64,000 bases of DNA from Glycomyces sp. NRRL B-16210 (lineage in GTDB: Bacteria > Actinomycetota > Actinomycetes > Mycobacteriales > Micromonosporaceae). Shown here piece after piece: positions 1-6,898 of this stretch (positions are counted from its first letter, which is position 1; each line of letters begins with the position of its first letter). The notes under the pieces are model-generated. The model was not told the DNA's origin and searched no databases. It worked only from the letters and a program-made list of their open reading frames with translations. Both the position numbers and the translations under genes were made by a program. The DNA is taken from NCBI RefSeq assembly GCF_000719515.1, contig NZ_JOGR01000001.1, positions 124,001-188,000 on the forward strand. The letters run 5' to 3'.

Positions 1-282
1 CCGCTGACGGCCGCGCGGTCCGAGGCCGCCGACGCGGCGGGCCGCTCGGGCTTCACCGAGGTGTCGGTCCCGGCCGCGGCGATCCGGCTCGCGCAGGGGG
101 CCGGGCGCCTCATCCGCCGCACCACCGACCGCGGCGTGGTCGCGATCCTCGACTCCCGGCTGGCGACGAGCCGCTCGTACGGGAAGTTCCTGCGCGATTC
201 GCTGCCGCCGTTCTGGTACACCGACAAGTCCGACTCGGTCGCCGGCGCGCTCGAGCGCCTCGCCGAGGGCGCCGCGAAGTAG
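1..282 (+). CDS. ATP-dependent helicase, DinG/YoaA type, C-terminal fragment
   Basis: The reading frame enters from the left edge and stops at TAG 280-282, so only about 93 C-terminal codons are seen. The segment QGAGRLIRR is motif VI of superfamily 2 helicases, with the arginine finger that senses ATP. The following AILDSRLATSRSYGKFLRDSLP is the usual tail of DinG/XPD-like helicases, which unwind DNA 5' to 3' during repair and often carry an iron-sulfur cluster in the part that lies outside the window. The helicase family is clear from these motifs; the exact subtype is inferred. Confidence 0.85.
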   Translation, partial: PLTAARSEAADAAGRSGFTEVSVPAAAIRLAQGAGRLIRRTTDRGVVAILDSRLATSRSYGKFLRDSLPPFWYTDKSDSVAGALERLAEGAAK

Positions 283-440
283 CGCCCGCGCGGGCGGCGC
301 CGGCTCGGCGGGATCGGGGAATTCACAGAATGGACGGTTCCCACGGGCCGGTGCGGGTACGCCCCGGTGACGGTGGAGTGGGGCGTCCTGCGGGCTGACC
401 AGTGCGCTTTCAATGCGTCGCGGACGCCCTCGCGATCAAA

Positions 441-473
441 GGTGAACAAAAGATGAATTCAAGTGAAACCTTT
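441..473 (-). promoter_or_regulatory. Candidate PHO box, reverse orientation
   Basis: Read on the minus strand, this stretch holds three TTCA-containing units in a row (TTTCACTTGAA, TTCATCTTTTG, TTCACC) at about 11-base spacing. This resembles the direct repeats bound by PhoP in streptomycetes (GTTCAYYYRSG). It lies in the 356-base gap before the DUF47-Pit phosphate genes, which holds no gene. Confidence 0.45.
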
Positions 474-538
474 GCATAACCCCAGCTAGGAGCGGTTTCG
501 TGGATTCTCACACAGGCGACTTCACAAGCTTGTCTCGC

Positions 539-560
539 GTTCATCTGGATGTTAACTTCG
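539..560 (+). promoter_or_regulatory. Candidate PHO box upstream of the phosphate uptake genes
   Basis: GTTCATCTGGA is a 10 of 11 match to the streptomycete PhoP repeat GTTCAYYYRSG and is followed at once by a weaker GTTAACTTCG unit. It ends 78 bases before the DUF47 start, a suitable place for a phosphate-starvation activator or repressor site. Confidence 0.45.
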
Positions 561-638
561 CGGAGACGAATTCCACCCGTCCACTGGGCCGATCGGTACA
601 GTGAGGACAGACCGACGACCGAAAGACCGAGGTGCCCA

Positions 639-1268
639 GTGCGATTCTCGTTGAAACCCCAAGAAGGCGCGTTCTACGCCTTCTTCACCGAGGCGGCGGG
701 GAACATCAAACGCGGCGTCACGATCCTCTCGGAGCTGGGCGAGGACAAGCCGGACTTCCAGTCGATCTCCGAGCGCCTCGTCGACGTCGAGCACGACAAC
801 GACCACCTCACCCACCGGCTGTTCAACAAGATCAACTCCACCTTCGTCACGCCGATGGACCGCAACGACATGCACGAACTCGCCGGCAAGCTCGACGACG
901 TGCTCGACCACGTCGAGGCCGCCGCCAACCTCGTCTACCTCTACGGCCTCTCCGAGCTTCCGGCCATCCCGCGAGAGATGATCGAGCAGATCACCGTCCT
1001 CGACGCCCAGGCCGACCTCCTCGACGCCTACATGCCCAAGCTCAAAGGACTCAACCCCTCCATGAAGGAGTACTGGGTCGAGTGCAATCGCCTCGAGAAC
1101 GACGGCGACCGCGCCTACCGGATGCTGCTGGTGCGCCTGTACTCCGGCGAGTACGAGACCCTGACGGTCATGAAGCTCAAAGAGGTCGCCGACGAGCTGG
1201 AAGCCGCCTGTGACTCCTTCGAGCACGTGAGCAACGCGATCGAGACCGTGTACGTCAAGGAATCCTGA
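639..1268 (+). CDS. DUF47 family protein, Pit phosphate transporter partner
   Basis: A 209-residue, acidic, all-helical cytoplasmic protein of the DUF47 (PhoU-like, YkaA) family. The GTG at 639 is chosen because GAGGTG precedes it by about five bases and because the protein then begins VRFSLKPQEGAFYAFF, the usual start of this family; the frame is open further upstream but those residues do not look like DUF47. Members are encoded beside Pit transporters and are thought to tune phosphate uptake. Here the pit gene starts one base after this stop codon, so the two are translated as a unit. PHO-box-like repeats upstream suggest PhoP control. Confidence 0.9.
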   Translation: MRFSLKPQEGAFYAFFTEAAGNIKRGVTILSELGEDKPDFQSISERLVDVEHDNDHLTHRLFNKINSTFVTPMDRNDMHELAGKLDDVLDHVEAAANLVYLYGLSELPAIPREMIEQITVLDAQADLLDAYMPKLKGLNPSMKEYWVECNRLENDGDRAYRMLLVRLYSGEYETLTVMKLKEVADELEAACDSFEHVSNAIETVYVKES

Positions 1269-1269
1269 C

Positions 1270-2283
1270 GTGGACGCCAACCTCATAGCGGTGGTCGTGG
1301 CAATCGCCGCGGCCCTTATGTTCGCCTACACCAACGGCTTCCACGACTCCGCCAACGCCATCGCCACCTCCATCTCGACCCGGGCGCTCAAGCCCCGGAC
1401 CGCGCTGGCGATGGCCGCGATCGGCAACTTCATCGGCGCCCACCTCGGTGCGGCCGTCGCCAAGACCGTCGCCGACGGCCTGGTGAGCCTCCCGGTCTCC
1501 ATGACCGGCCTCATCATCGTCATCGCCGGCGTCTGCGGCTCCATCGGCTGGAACTACATCGCCTGGTACTTCGGCTGGCCCATCTCGGCCTCCCACTCCC
1601 TGTTCGGCGGCGTCGCCGGAGCGACCCTCGCCGCGAGCTGGTTCGTCGGCGGCGCCGAGGTCATCTGGATGGGCTTCCTCACCAAGGTCGCCCTCCCCAC
1701 CGTCATCTCCCCGCTGGTCGGCTTCGCGTGCGGCTTCCTGGCGATGCTCGCGGTCTACTGGATCTTCCGCAAAGGCCGGCCCGACCGGCTCAACCGCGGC
1801 TTCCGCCACGCCCAGACCGTCTCGGCCGCCGCCATGGCCGTCGGCCACGGCATGCAGGACGCCGCCAAGACCATGGGCATCATCGTCCTCGCCCTCTACG
1901 TCGGCGGCTACCAGGACAGCGCCACCGACATCCCCCAGTGGGTCTACTTCGCCGCCGCCGGCGCGCTCGCCCTCGGCACCTACCAGGGCGGCTGGCGGAT
2001 CATCAAGACCCTCGGCCGCAAGATCATCGACCTGCACCCGCCGCAGGGCTTCGCCGCCGAGACGGTGGCCTCGACGGTGCTGTTCGCCAACACCCTCATC
2101 GGCGCGCCGATCTCCACCACCCACATCATCACCTCCTCGATCATGGGCGTCGGCTCGACCGGCGGCAAGCGGGCCGTCCGGTGGGGCGTGGCCCGCACGA
2201 TCGTCATGGCCTGGATCCTCACCTTCCCGGTCGCGGCCCTGGTGGGGGCGCTGCTGTACTTCCCGGTCAGTTGGATCTTCTAG
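1270..2283 (+). CDS. pit: Inorganic phosphate transporter, PiT family
   Basis: A 337-residue polytopic membrane protein importing phosphate (as metal-phosphate) with protons. The two inverted PiT repeats are visible: NGFHDSANAIA near residue 20 and GAPISTTHIITSS near residue 277, each in a hydrophobic setting. About ten hydrophobic segments are present. It starts with GTG one base after the DUF47 stop, so it is very probably translated from the same transcript. Length and order match the low-affinity PitH type of actinomycetes. Confidence 0.93.
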   Translation: MDANLIAVVVAIAAALMFAYTNGFHDSANAIATSISTRALKPRTALAMAAIGNFIGAHLGAAVAKTVADGLVSLPVSMTGLIIVIAGVCGSIGWNYIAWYFGWPISASHSLFGGVAGATLAASWFVGGAEVIWMGFLTKVALPTVISPLVGFACGFLAMLAVYWIFRKGRPDRLNRGFRHAQTVSAAAMAVGHGMQDAAKTMGIIVLALYVGGYQDSATDIPQWVYFAAAGALALGTYQGGWRIIKTLGRKIIDLHPPQGFAAETVASTVLFANTLIGAPISTTHIITSSIMGVGSTGGKRAVRWGVARTIVMAWILTFPVAALVGALLYFPVSWIF

Positions 2284-2323
2284 ATTCGCGATTGCCGCGG
2301 GAACGCCCCGCGCTTGGACTAGC

Positions 2324-3109
2324 GTGATGGGCATGTCCATCCAGCGCTACGGGAAGTGGGACTTCCGAGCGGTCGACACGGCGTCGGCCGCTCGCGCCCT
2401 CGCCCGCCTCAAGGAGCAGGGCGCCCCTGCCGAACCCGAGCGCGCCGCCGCCGTCGTCCTCCTGCGCGAGGCCCCGCTGCGGGTGTTCCTGCTGCGGCAC
2501 GCCGCCAAGGAGCCGTTCGGGCTCCCCACGATCGGCCGCGCCGACCTGCCGCAGGTCACCGTCCGCGAACGCTGGGCCCATCTCGACGTGGACGGCTACA
2601 GCGGCCGGGGCGTGCCCGGAGGGGCCCTCAGCGGCCCCAGGACCGCCCAGTACGGCTTCCCCGGCGGCCGGCACAAGCCCGACGACCCCGACGTCGCCAT
2701 GACCGGCGTGCGCGCCGTAGAGGAGGAGACGGGCGCCCTGGTGGCCCTCCAGCGGGCGTGGGCGCGCTGGGTCACCCCCGAGTACGAGCCGGTGCGGTTC
2801 GACTCGTGGATCTACGTCGCCACCCTCGCCGAGGGCTTCCAGCCGCGCATCCGCGTGCGGGAGCCGGAGTACGCGACGTGGATCGGCCCCGAGCAGGCGG
2901 TGTGCCAGTACGGCGGCCAGATGTCGGTGCCCGAGGCGACCACCCTCGCCGAACTCGCCCGATACTCGACCGTCGGGGAGGTCTTCGCCGCGGCCGAGCA
3001 GCGGGAAATGTCGCCGGTGCTGCCGCGCGTGAGCCTGGTCGACGACGAGGCGCGACTCGTGCTGCCGGGCGAAGAGGGCTACCCGACCGACGCGCTCGCC
3101 ACGGTCTGA
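2324..3109 (+). CDS. Nudix-like hydrolase
   Basis: A 261-residue protein. Residues about 105-135 carry a Nudix-box-like stretch, GGRHKPDDPD followed by RAVEEETG. It departs from the consensus GX5EX7REUXEEXGU by one inserted residue and by Asp or Ala at two of the acidic places, so substrate and activity are uncertain. Nudix enzymes split nucleoside diphosphates linked to another group. GTG 2324, ATG 2327 and ATG 2333 are alternative starts in frame. It stands alone 40 bases after pit, and its stop codon lies in the first of three tandem 15-base repeats. Confidence 0.72.
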   Translation: MMGMSIQRYGKWDFRAVDTASAARALARLKEQGAPAEPERAAAVVLLREAPLRVFLLRHAAKEPFGLPTIGRADLPQVTVRERWAHLDVDGYSGRGVPGGALSGPRTAQYGFPGGRHKPDDPDVAMTGVRAVEEETGALVALQRAWARWVTPEYEPVRFDSWIYVATLAEGFQPRIRVREPEYATWIGPEQAVCQYGGQMSVPEATTLAELARYSTVGEVFAAAEQREMSPVLPRVSLVDDEARLVLPGEEGYPTDALATV

Positions 3110-3145
3110 ACGCGCACGGTCTGAACGCGCACGGTCTGAACCCGC
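3101..3145 (+). repeat. Three tandem copies of a 15-base unit over the Nudix stop codon
   Basis: The unit ACGGTCTGAACGCGC occurs at 3101, 3116 and 3131, the last copy with one change. The first copy contains the last codons and stop of the Nudix gene, so the gene end was duplicated twice. Confidence 0.9.
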
Positions 3146-3152
3146 CGCGCTC

Positions 3153-4088
3153 TCACCGCAACCGCTTGTCCCACTGCACGTCCGTGCGCACGACGGCGAA
3201 ACCCTGCGACTGGTACAGCTCGACCGCCTTCGCGTTCGACTCGTCGGCGTAGAGGTCCACCTGCCGGATCCCGTGCGCCGCAAGATGCGCCAGACCCGCC
3301 AGCGTCAACGTGCGGCCCAGGCCCGTGCCCTGGGCGCGGGGGTCGACGCCGAGCACGTACACCTCGCCGACGCCGTCCTCCACCTTCGTCCAGTGGAACC
3401 CGAGCAGGCCCGCCTCGTCCTCGGCGACGATGAGCCCGTCGGGGTCGAACCAGGTCTCCTCCTCACGGGCCGCCAGATCCGCCGCCGTCCACCGGCCCTG
3501 CTCGGGATGGGAGGCGAACGCCGCCGCGTTCACCCGCAGCCACTCGGCCTCGTCCCGACCGACCCTGAAGGGCCGCAAGCGGACCCCCGAGGCGATCTCC
3601 ACGGCGCGCGCGTCCCCGACCGGCCAGTTGCGTCCGATCCCCTCGGGCCACGCCGAAGGCCACGCGAAGCCCTCCAGATCGCGCGAGAACTGGAACAGCA
3701 CCCGGTCGCGCGTGAAGCCGTGCGCGGCCGCGAAGCCGCCTGCGGCGGGCCGGTCGCCGTGGGCCCACACGCGAAGATTCGTGATATGCGCCTCAAGCCA
3801 GCCGAGAATCTCGGCCAGCAGCGCGCTGCCGACACCGTGCCCGCGGTGGTCCGGATCGACCGCCAACTCCGCTTCGGCGCCCTCGCCCACCATCGCCGCG
3901 CCGGCGTACCCGATGACCTTGTCGTCTTGGCGCGCAACGAAGTGCATCCGCTCGGGCGAGGGCCCGCGGGAGAGCGCGAGGGTGGTCTCCTCGTTGAACG
4001 GCGCGATGCCGTCCACCGTCTCGCATCGGAGCGCCATCGTAACGATTCTGTGAATATCCCGACCCGGAAGTGAAGCATGTTGCGCCAT
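3153..4088 (-). CDS. mshD: Mycothiol synthase (acetyl-CoA:Cys-GlcN-Ins N-acetyltransferase)
   Basis: A 311-residue protein with two GNAT domains. Acetyl-CoA binding loops are seen in each: HRGHGVGSALL in the N-terminal half and RAQGTGLGRTL in the C-terminal half. The second half ends LYQSQGFAVVRTDVQWDKR, a typical MshD tail. It performs the last step of mycothiol synthesis, acetylating the cysteine of Cys-GlcN-Ins in the cytoplasm. An internal ATG at 4037 (giving MALRCETVDG) is a possible alternative start, since the first 17 residues are not conserved-looking. It is a single gene converging on the Nudix gene. Confidence 0.88.
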   Translation of the reverse strand: MAQHASLPGRDIHRIVTMALRCETVDGIAPFNEETTLALSRGPSPERMHFVARQDDKVIGYAGAAMVGEGAEAELAVDPDHRGHGVGSALLAEILGWLEAHITNLRVWAHGDRPAAGGFAAAHGFTRDRVLFQFSRDLEGFAWPSAWPEGIGRNWPVGDARAVEIASGVRLRPFRVGRDEAEWLRVNAAAFASHPEQGRWTAADLAAREEETWFDPDGLIVAEDEAGLLGFHWTKVEDGVGEVYVLGVDPRAQGTGLGRTLTLAGLAHLAAHGIRQVDLYADESNAKAVELYQSQGFAVVRTDVQWDKRLR

Positions 4089-4105
4089 GGGGTTACCCTA
4101 ATCGT

Positions 4106-4140
4106 GGACTCAGCACCGTGCCGGGGTGCTGAGTCCTTTT
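4106..4140 (+). terminator. Perfect 12-bp hairpin with T run
   Basis: GGACTCAGCACC pairs perfectly with GGTGCTGAGTCC across a 7-base loop and is followed by TTTT on the plus strand, a textbook intrinsic terminator in plus orientation. No plus-strand gene precedes it closely; it lies between the divergent-side start of mshD and a tRNA gene, so it may stop antisense transcription out of mshD. Confidence 0.7.
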
Positions 4141-4223
4141 ATGTGCCCGGGGCACGCCGGAGGCCGGTCGAGGATCGGGGAGACGGCGTCGTTCGCGGGG
4201 GTCGCCGCTCGGGCGACGGTCGG

Positions 4224-4312
4224 CGGAGAGGGTGGGATTCGAACCCACGGTGGGTTTTGAGGCCCACGGCGGTTTTCAAGACCGCTGCACTAGTCCACTA
4301 TGCGACCCCTCC
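4224..4312 (-). tRNA. tRNA-Ser (anticodon UGA)
   Basis: Read on the minus strand, GGAGGGG at the 5' end pairs with CCTCTCC at the 3' end (one G-U pair). The anticodon loop CTTGAAA sits on the stem GCGGT/ACCGC, giving anticodon TGA for UCA codons. A long variable arm and the T-loop GGTTCGAATCC confirm a class II serine tRNA. CCA is not encoded. Confidence 0.95.
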
Positions 4313-4367
4313 AGGCCCCTTGAGGCAAGCGCCAATCTACCAAACCGCGCCCCCGCCTGGCCTGTCG

Positions 4368-5165
4368 CTAGGGCAGGTCGGTCCGGACGCAGCAGGTCGA
4401 GCAGGTCCGCCCGCCCTCGATGGTCAGCGCCAGGCAGCAGGTGCGGCGCCGGTAGACCAGGCGCCCCTCCTCGTCGGTCGCGAAGTCGACCAGGTGGCCC
4501 ACGTCGAACAGGTTCAGGAGGGTCTTGGCGATCACCTCGTCCGGCTCCGGCACGGCCTGCGCGATCGAGGCGACCGCGTACGCCAGGCCCGAGGCCAGCG
4601 AGCCGAGCATGGTGCGCCGCCCCACCCGCGCCCGCGCCAGGAACGCGTCCAGGACCGGGCCGAGATGCCCTTCGAAGACGTAGGCGCGCAAGCGGTCGAG
4701 CAGCTCGCCCTCGTTCGCGGCGACCTCCACGTCCGGGTGGCCCGCGCACGCGTCGTGCGGCAGCGCCAGGAAGCGCGGGCGCACCTGGCGCACCGAGAAC
4801 ACCGGGGCGCCCTCGGCGACGGTGAAGACGGTGTTCGCCGCGTCCATGACCGGGACGCGGCGGTCGGCGATGTAGCCGAGCACGGCCGGGGCGACCGTCC
4901 AGTAGCAGTAGGTCTTCCAGGCGAGCGCGGCGTTGGCGTGGGGCGAGCCGCCCCACTGCGCCGCGGCGGTCCGCATGAGCGCTTCGACCCCGACGCCCTC
5001 GGCCAGTTCGGCGGCCGGGAAGTCGACCGAGCCGGGGGCGGGGCGGCCGTCGAGCCAGTGCCGCAGGCCCGCGAGCGGCTGCGGGCCGACGCGCCGGTCC
5101 ACCTCGTCGGCGACGGCGCGGAGCGCGTCGAGCGGTTGCGGGATCGGCGGATTCGAGGACGGCAT
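4368..5165 (-). CDS. FhuF-like ferric-siderophore reductase ((2Fe-2S) protein)
   Basis: About 265 residues. The C-terminus carries the FhuF iron-sulfur ligand pattern CC-x10-C-x2-C (CC in RRRTCCLAL, then CSTCCVRTD). FhuF proteins reduce iron in hydroxamate siderophores in the cytoplasm and so release it. The frame is open up to 5243, but ATG 5165 (MPSSNPPIPQPL) is preferred because an iron-regulator box at 5245-5263 would otherwise lie within two bases of the start. No siderophore genes are adjacent. Confidence 0.8.
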   Translation of the reverse strand: MPSSNPPIPQPLDALRAVADEVDRRVGPQPLAGLRHWLDGRPAPGSVDFPAAELAEGVGVEALMRTAAAQWGGSPHANAALAWKTYCYWTVAPAVLGYIADRRVPVMDAANTVFTVAEGAPVFSVRQVRPRFLALPHDACAGHPDVEVAANEGELLDRLRAYVFEGHLGPVLDAFLARARVGRRTMLGSLASGLAYAVASIAQAVPEPDEVIAKTLLNLFDVGHLVDFATDEEGRLVYRRRTCCLALTIEGGRTCSTCCVRTDLP

Positions 5166-5244
5166 CGCACGGCGTGCGTATGCGGGCGCGCTCAACACGT
5201 GAGGATCACCGCAGACATGGGCCGCACAGACTACCCCTCTCAAG

Positions 5245-5263
5245 TAAGGACTGGCTAACCTTA
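5245..5263 (-). promoter_or_regulatory. Iron box (DmdR/IdeR-type operator)
   Basis: TAAGGACTGGCTAACCTTA is close to the 19-bp actinobacterial iron box TTAGGTTAGSCTAACCTAA and keeps the outer TAAGG/CCTTA palindrome. Placed about 80 bases before the chosen fhuF start, it predicts repression by iron-loaded DmdR/IdeR. Confidence 0.75.
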
Positions 5264-5322
5264 CCTGATTCTTTCAAGGGAGTGTCAACAAACCGACAGC
5301 CGCCGCGCGGCCACGGGGCGTG

Positions 5323-5383
5323 AAAAAGCGAGGTGCCGTGAGGGTGAGCGTCGCCGAATGGGATGAGGTTCACAGCACCTCGC
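5323..5383 (-). terminator. Hairpin with T run on the minus strand, upstream of fhuF
   Basis: GCGAGGTGC (5328-5336) pairs with GCACCTCGC (5375-5383) and is followed on the minus strand by TTTTT. The loop is long (38 bases). It has no obvious minus-strand gene behind it and may insulate the iron-regulated fhuF promoter. Weakly supported. Confidence 0.35.
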
Positions 5384-5489
5384 CTCGCATGTCGATCATC
5401 CCCGCGACGAGCGCTGACGCGTCGCACACGCGGTGCGACCGCCCGTAGCTCGCGTCAACCGATGCACGGGCTCTGGCACGCTGGAGCGC

Positions 5490-6266
5490 ATGCCGAACCG
5501 CACCGATGCCGAACTCCTCGCCCCGCGCGTGATCAGGCGCGAGATCTGGATCGTCCTCGCGCTCTCCCTGGGGGCCTCGGCGGTCTGGGCGATCGTCAGC
5601 ATCCTCGGCACCCTCACCGAACCCGGCGGCCTCGCCGAATCGGTTCAGTCGATGAACTCGGCGCGGGCCGCGCCGGAACGGCCCTGGTACGACCTCGCCC
5701 GCCAGCTCGTGAGCCTCGCGCTCGCCCTCGCCCCGGCCGCGCTGGCCCTGCACCTGCTCAGCATCGACCGCGGGAACCCGTTCCGGCGCATCGGTCTCGA
5801 CCTGCGCCGCCCCGGCTTCGACCTGCTCGGCGGCGCGGTGCTGGCCGCGTGCATCGGCATCCCGGGACTGGGCCTCTACCTCGCCGCTCGGGCGCTGGGC
5901 GTCAACGCGACGATCAGCGCCGCGAACCTCAACGACGTGTGGTGGGCCGTGCCGATCCTGGTCCTCGCCGCGCTCAAGAACGCGATCGCCGAGGAGGTCG
6001 TCGGCGTCGGCTACCTCATCACCCGCCTCCAGCAACTGGCGTGGAAACCGGTGCCGATCATCGTCGCCCACTCGCTGCTGCGCGGGACCTACCACCTGTA
6101 CCAGGGCTTCGGGGGCTTCATCGGCAACGCCGTGATGGGCGCGGTCTTCGCGCTGTGCTTCCTCAAGTGGAAGCGCACGGGGCCGCTCGTGGTGGCCCAC
6201 ACGCTCCTCGACATCGTCGCGTTCGTCGGCTACCTGTACGTCGCATCCCACGTGAGCTGGCTCTGA
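5490..6266 (+). CDS. CPBP-family intramembrane metalloprotease-like protein
   Basis: A 258-residue membrane protein with about seven hydrophobic segments. ATG 5490 is chosen because GGAG lies just upstream. The CPBP (CAAX protease/Abi) motifs are recognisable: EEVVGVGYL near residue 170, a histidine in HSLLRGTYHLYQG and another in AHTLLD. The usual EExxxR has valine in place of arginine, so catalytic status is uncertain. Bacterial members cleave or bind membrane proteins and peptides, sometimes for bacteriocin self-immunity. No bacteriocin gene is seen nearby. Confidence 0.75.
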   Translation: MPNRTDAELLAPRVIRREIWIVLALSLGASAVWAIVSILGTLTEPGGLAESVQSMNSARAAPERPWYDLARQLVSLALALAPAALALHLLSIDRGNPFRRIGLDLRRPGFDLLGGAVLAACIGIPGLGLYLAARALGVNATISAANLNDVWWAVPILVLAALKNAIAEEVVGVGYLITRLQQLAWKPVPIIVAHSLLRGTYHLYQGFGGFIGNAVMGAVFALCFLKWKRTGPLVVAHTLLDIVAFVGYLYVASHVSWL

Positions 6267-6341
6267 ACGGGGCGAACCCGCTTGGATCCCGAGCGAGCCA
6301 ACCGGTATGCTCGGTGCTCGTACGTCTGACGTGCGGCTCCT

Positions 6342-6432
6342 GGAGGATTCGCATAGTGGCCTAGTGCGCCCGCCTGCTAAGCGGGTTTCGGGTGATACCC
6401 GATCATGGGTTCAAATCCCATATCCTCCGCCA
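6342..6432 (+). tRNA. tRNA-Ser (anticodon GCU)
   Basis: GGAGGAT at the 5' end pairs with ATCCTCC at the 3' end. The anticodon loop CTGCTAA on the stem CCCGC/GCGGG gives GCT, reading AGC/AGU. The long variable arm (CGGGTGATACCCG) and T-loop GGTTCAAATCC are those of a serine tRNA. Unlike the other tRNA-Ser here, the CCA end is encoded (6430-6432). Confidence 0.95.
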
Positions 6433-6434
6433 AT

Positions 6435-6478
6435 AAGCCCCGCTGACCTGTGGAAACGCAGCGTCACCGGGGCTTCTC
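6435..6478 (+). terminator. Terminator of tRNA-Ser(GCU)
   Basis: AAGCCCC pairs with GGGGCTT across a loop with partial inner pairing, followed by a TCTCTC pyrimidine tract, three bases after the tRNA CCA end. Confidence 0.7.
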
Positions 6479-6637
6479 TCATGCCAGCCCTTCGAGTTTT
6501 GGCCCGAATGTTCGAATCTGAGTGGTTGCAAGCCATTGAGCTGGGAAAACACCTGGATTCGGGATCGCATCGCCCAGTCATGATCCGTTGCGTCCAGTGG
6601 TGTCCCGCCCATCTTCCGCCAAATACCCGCCAAAGTT

Positions 6638-6826
6638 TTGGGCCCAACCCGACTGCGGCGCTGGTGGGGACGCCCGGACTGGGAGGACCACGCCTACGCG
6701 ATTGCCGATCACCTCGAACTCAACCGGTACCGCGCCCGACAGTTGATCCGCGAACCCTGGAAGCTCCCGTTCGAAATATGGGAGCGAGCGATCCAGTATC
6801 AGAAAGAGGTTCAGTACCAGCGCTGA
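6638..6826 (+). other. Possible gene fragment downstream of tRNA-Ser
   Basis: The 460 bases between the tRNA and the LuxR-type gene hold no convincing full gene. One plus-strand frame ending at 6826 has protein-like composition (WEDHAYAIADHLELNR, then LPFEIWERAIQYQKEV) but only a TTG start without a ribosome site. GC content is lower than in the surroundings. Remnants of integrated elements often sit 3' of tRNA genes, so this may be the tail of a lost element gene. I do not recognise it. Confidence 0.25.
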
Positions 6827-6898
6827 GTGCCGAAGGCGGGCGGGCGGCGGGCGGGGAACACTAGGGGCCTGATCGAGTGGCACCGCCTCTGGTCGAGC

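Noticed and set aside
4106..4140. Hairpin as a riboswitch or attenuator of mshD
   Set aside because: The T run is on the plus strand, opposite to mshD, so it does not fit an mshD leader.
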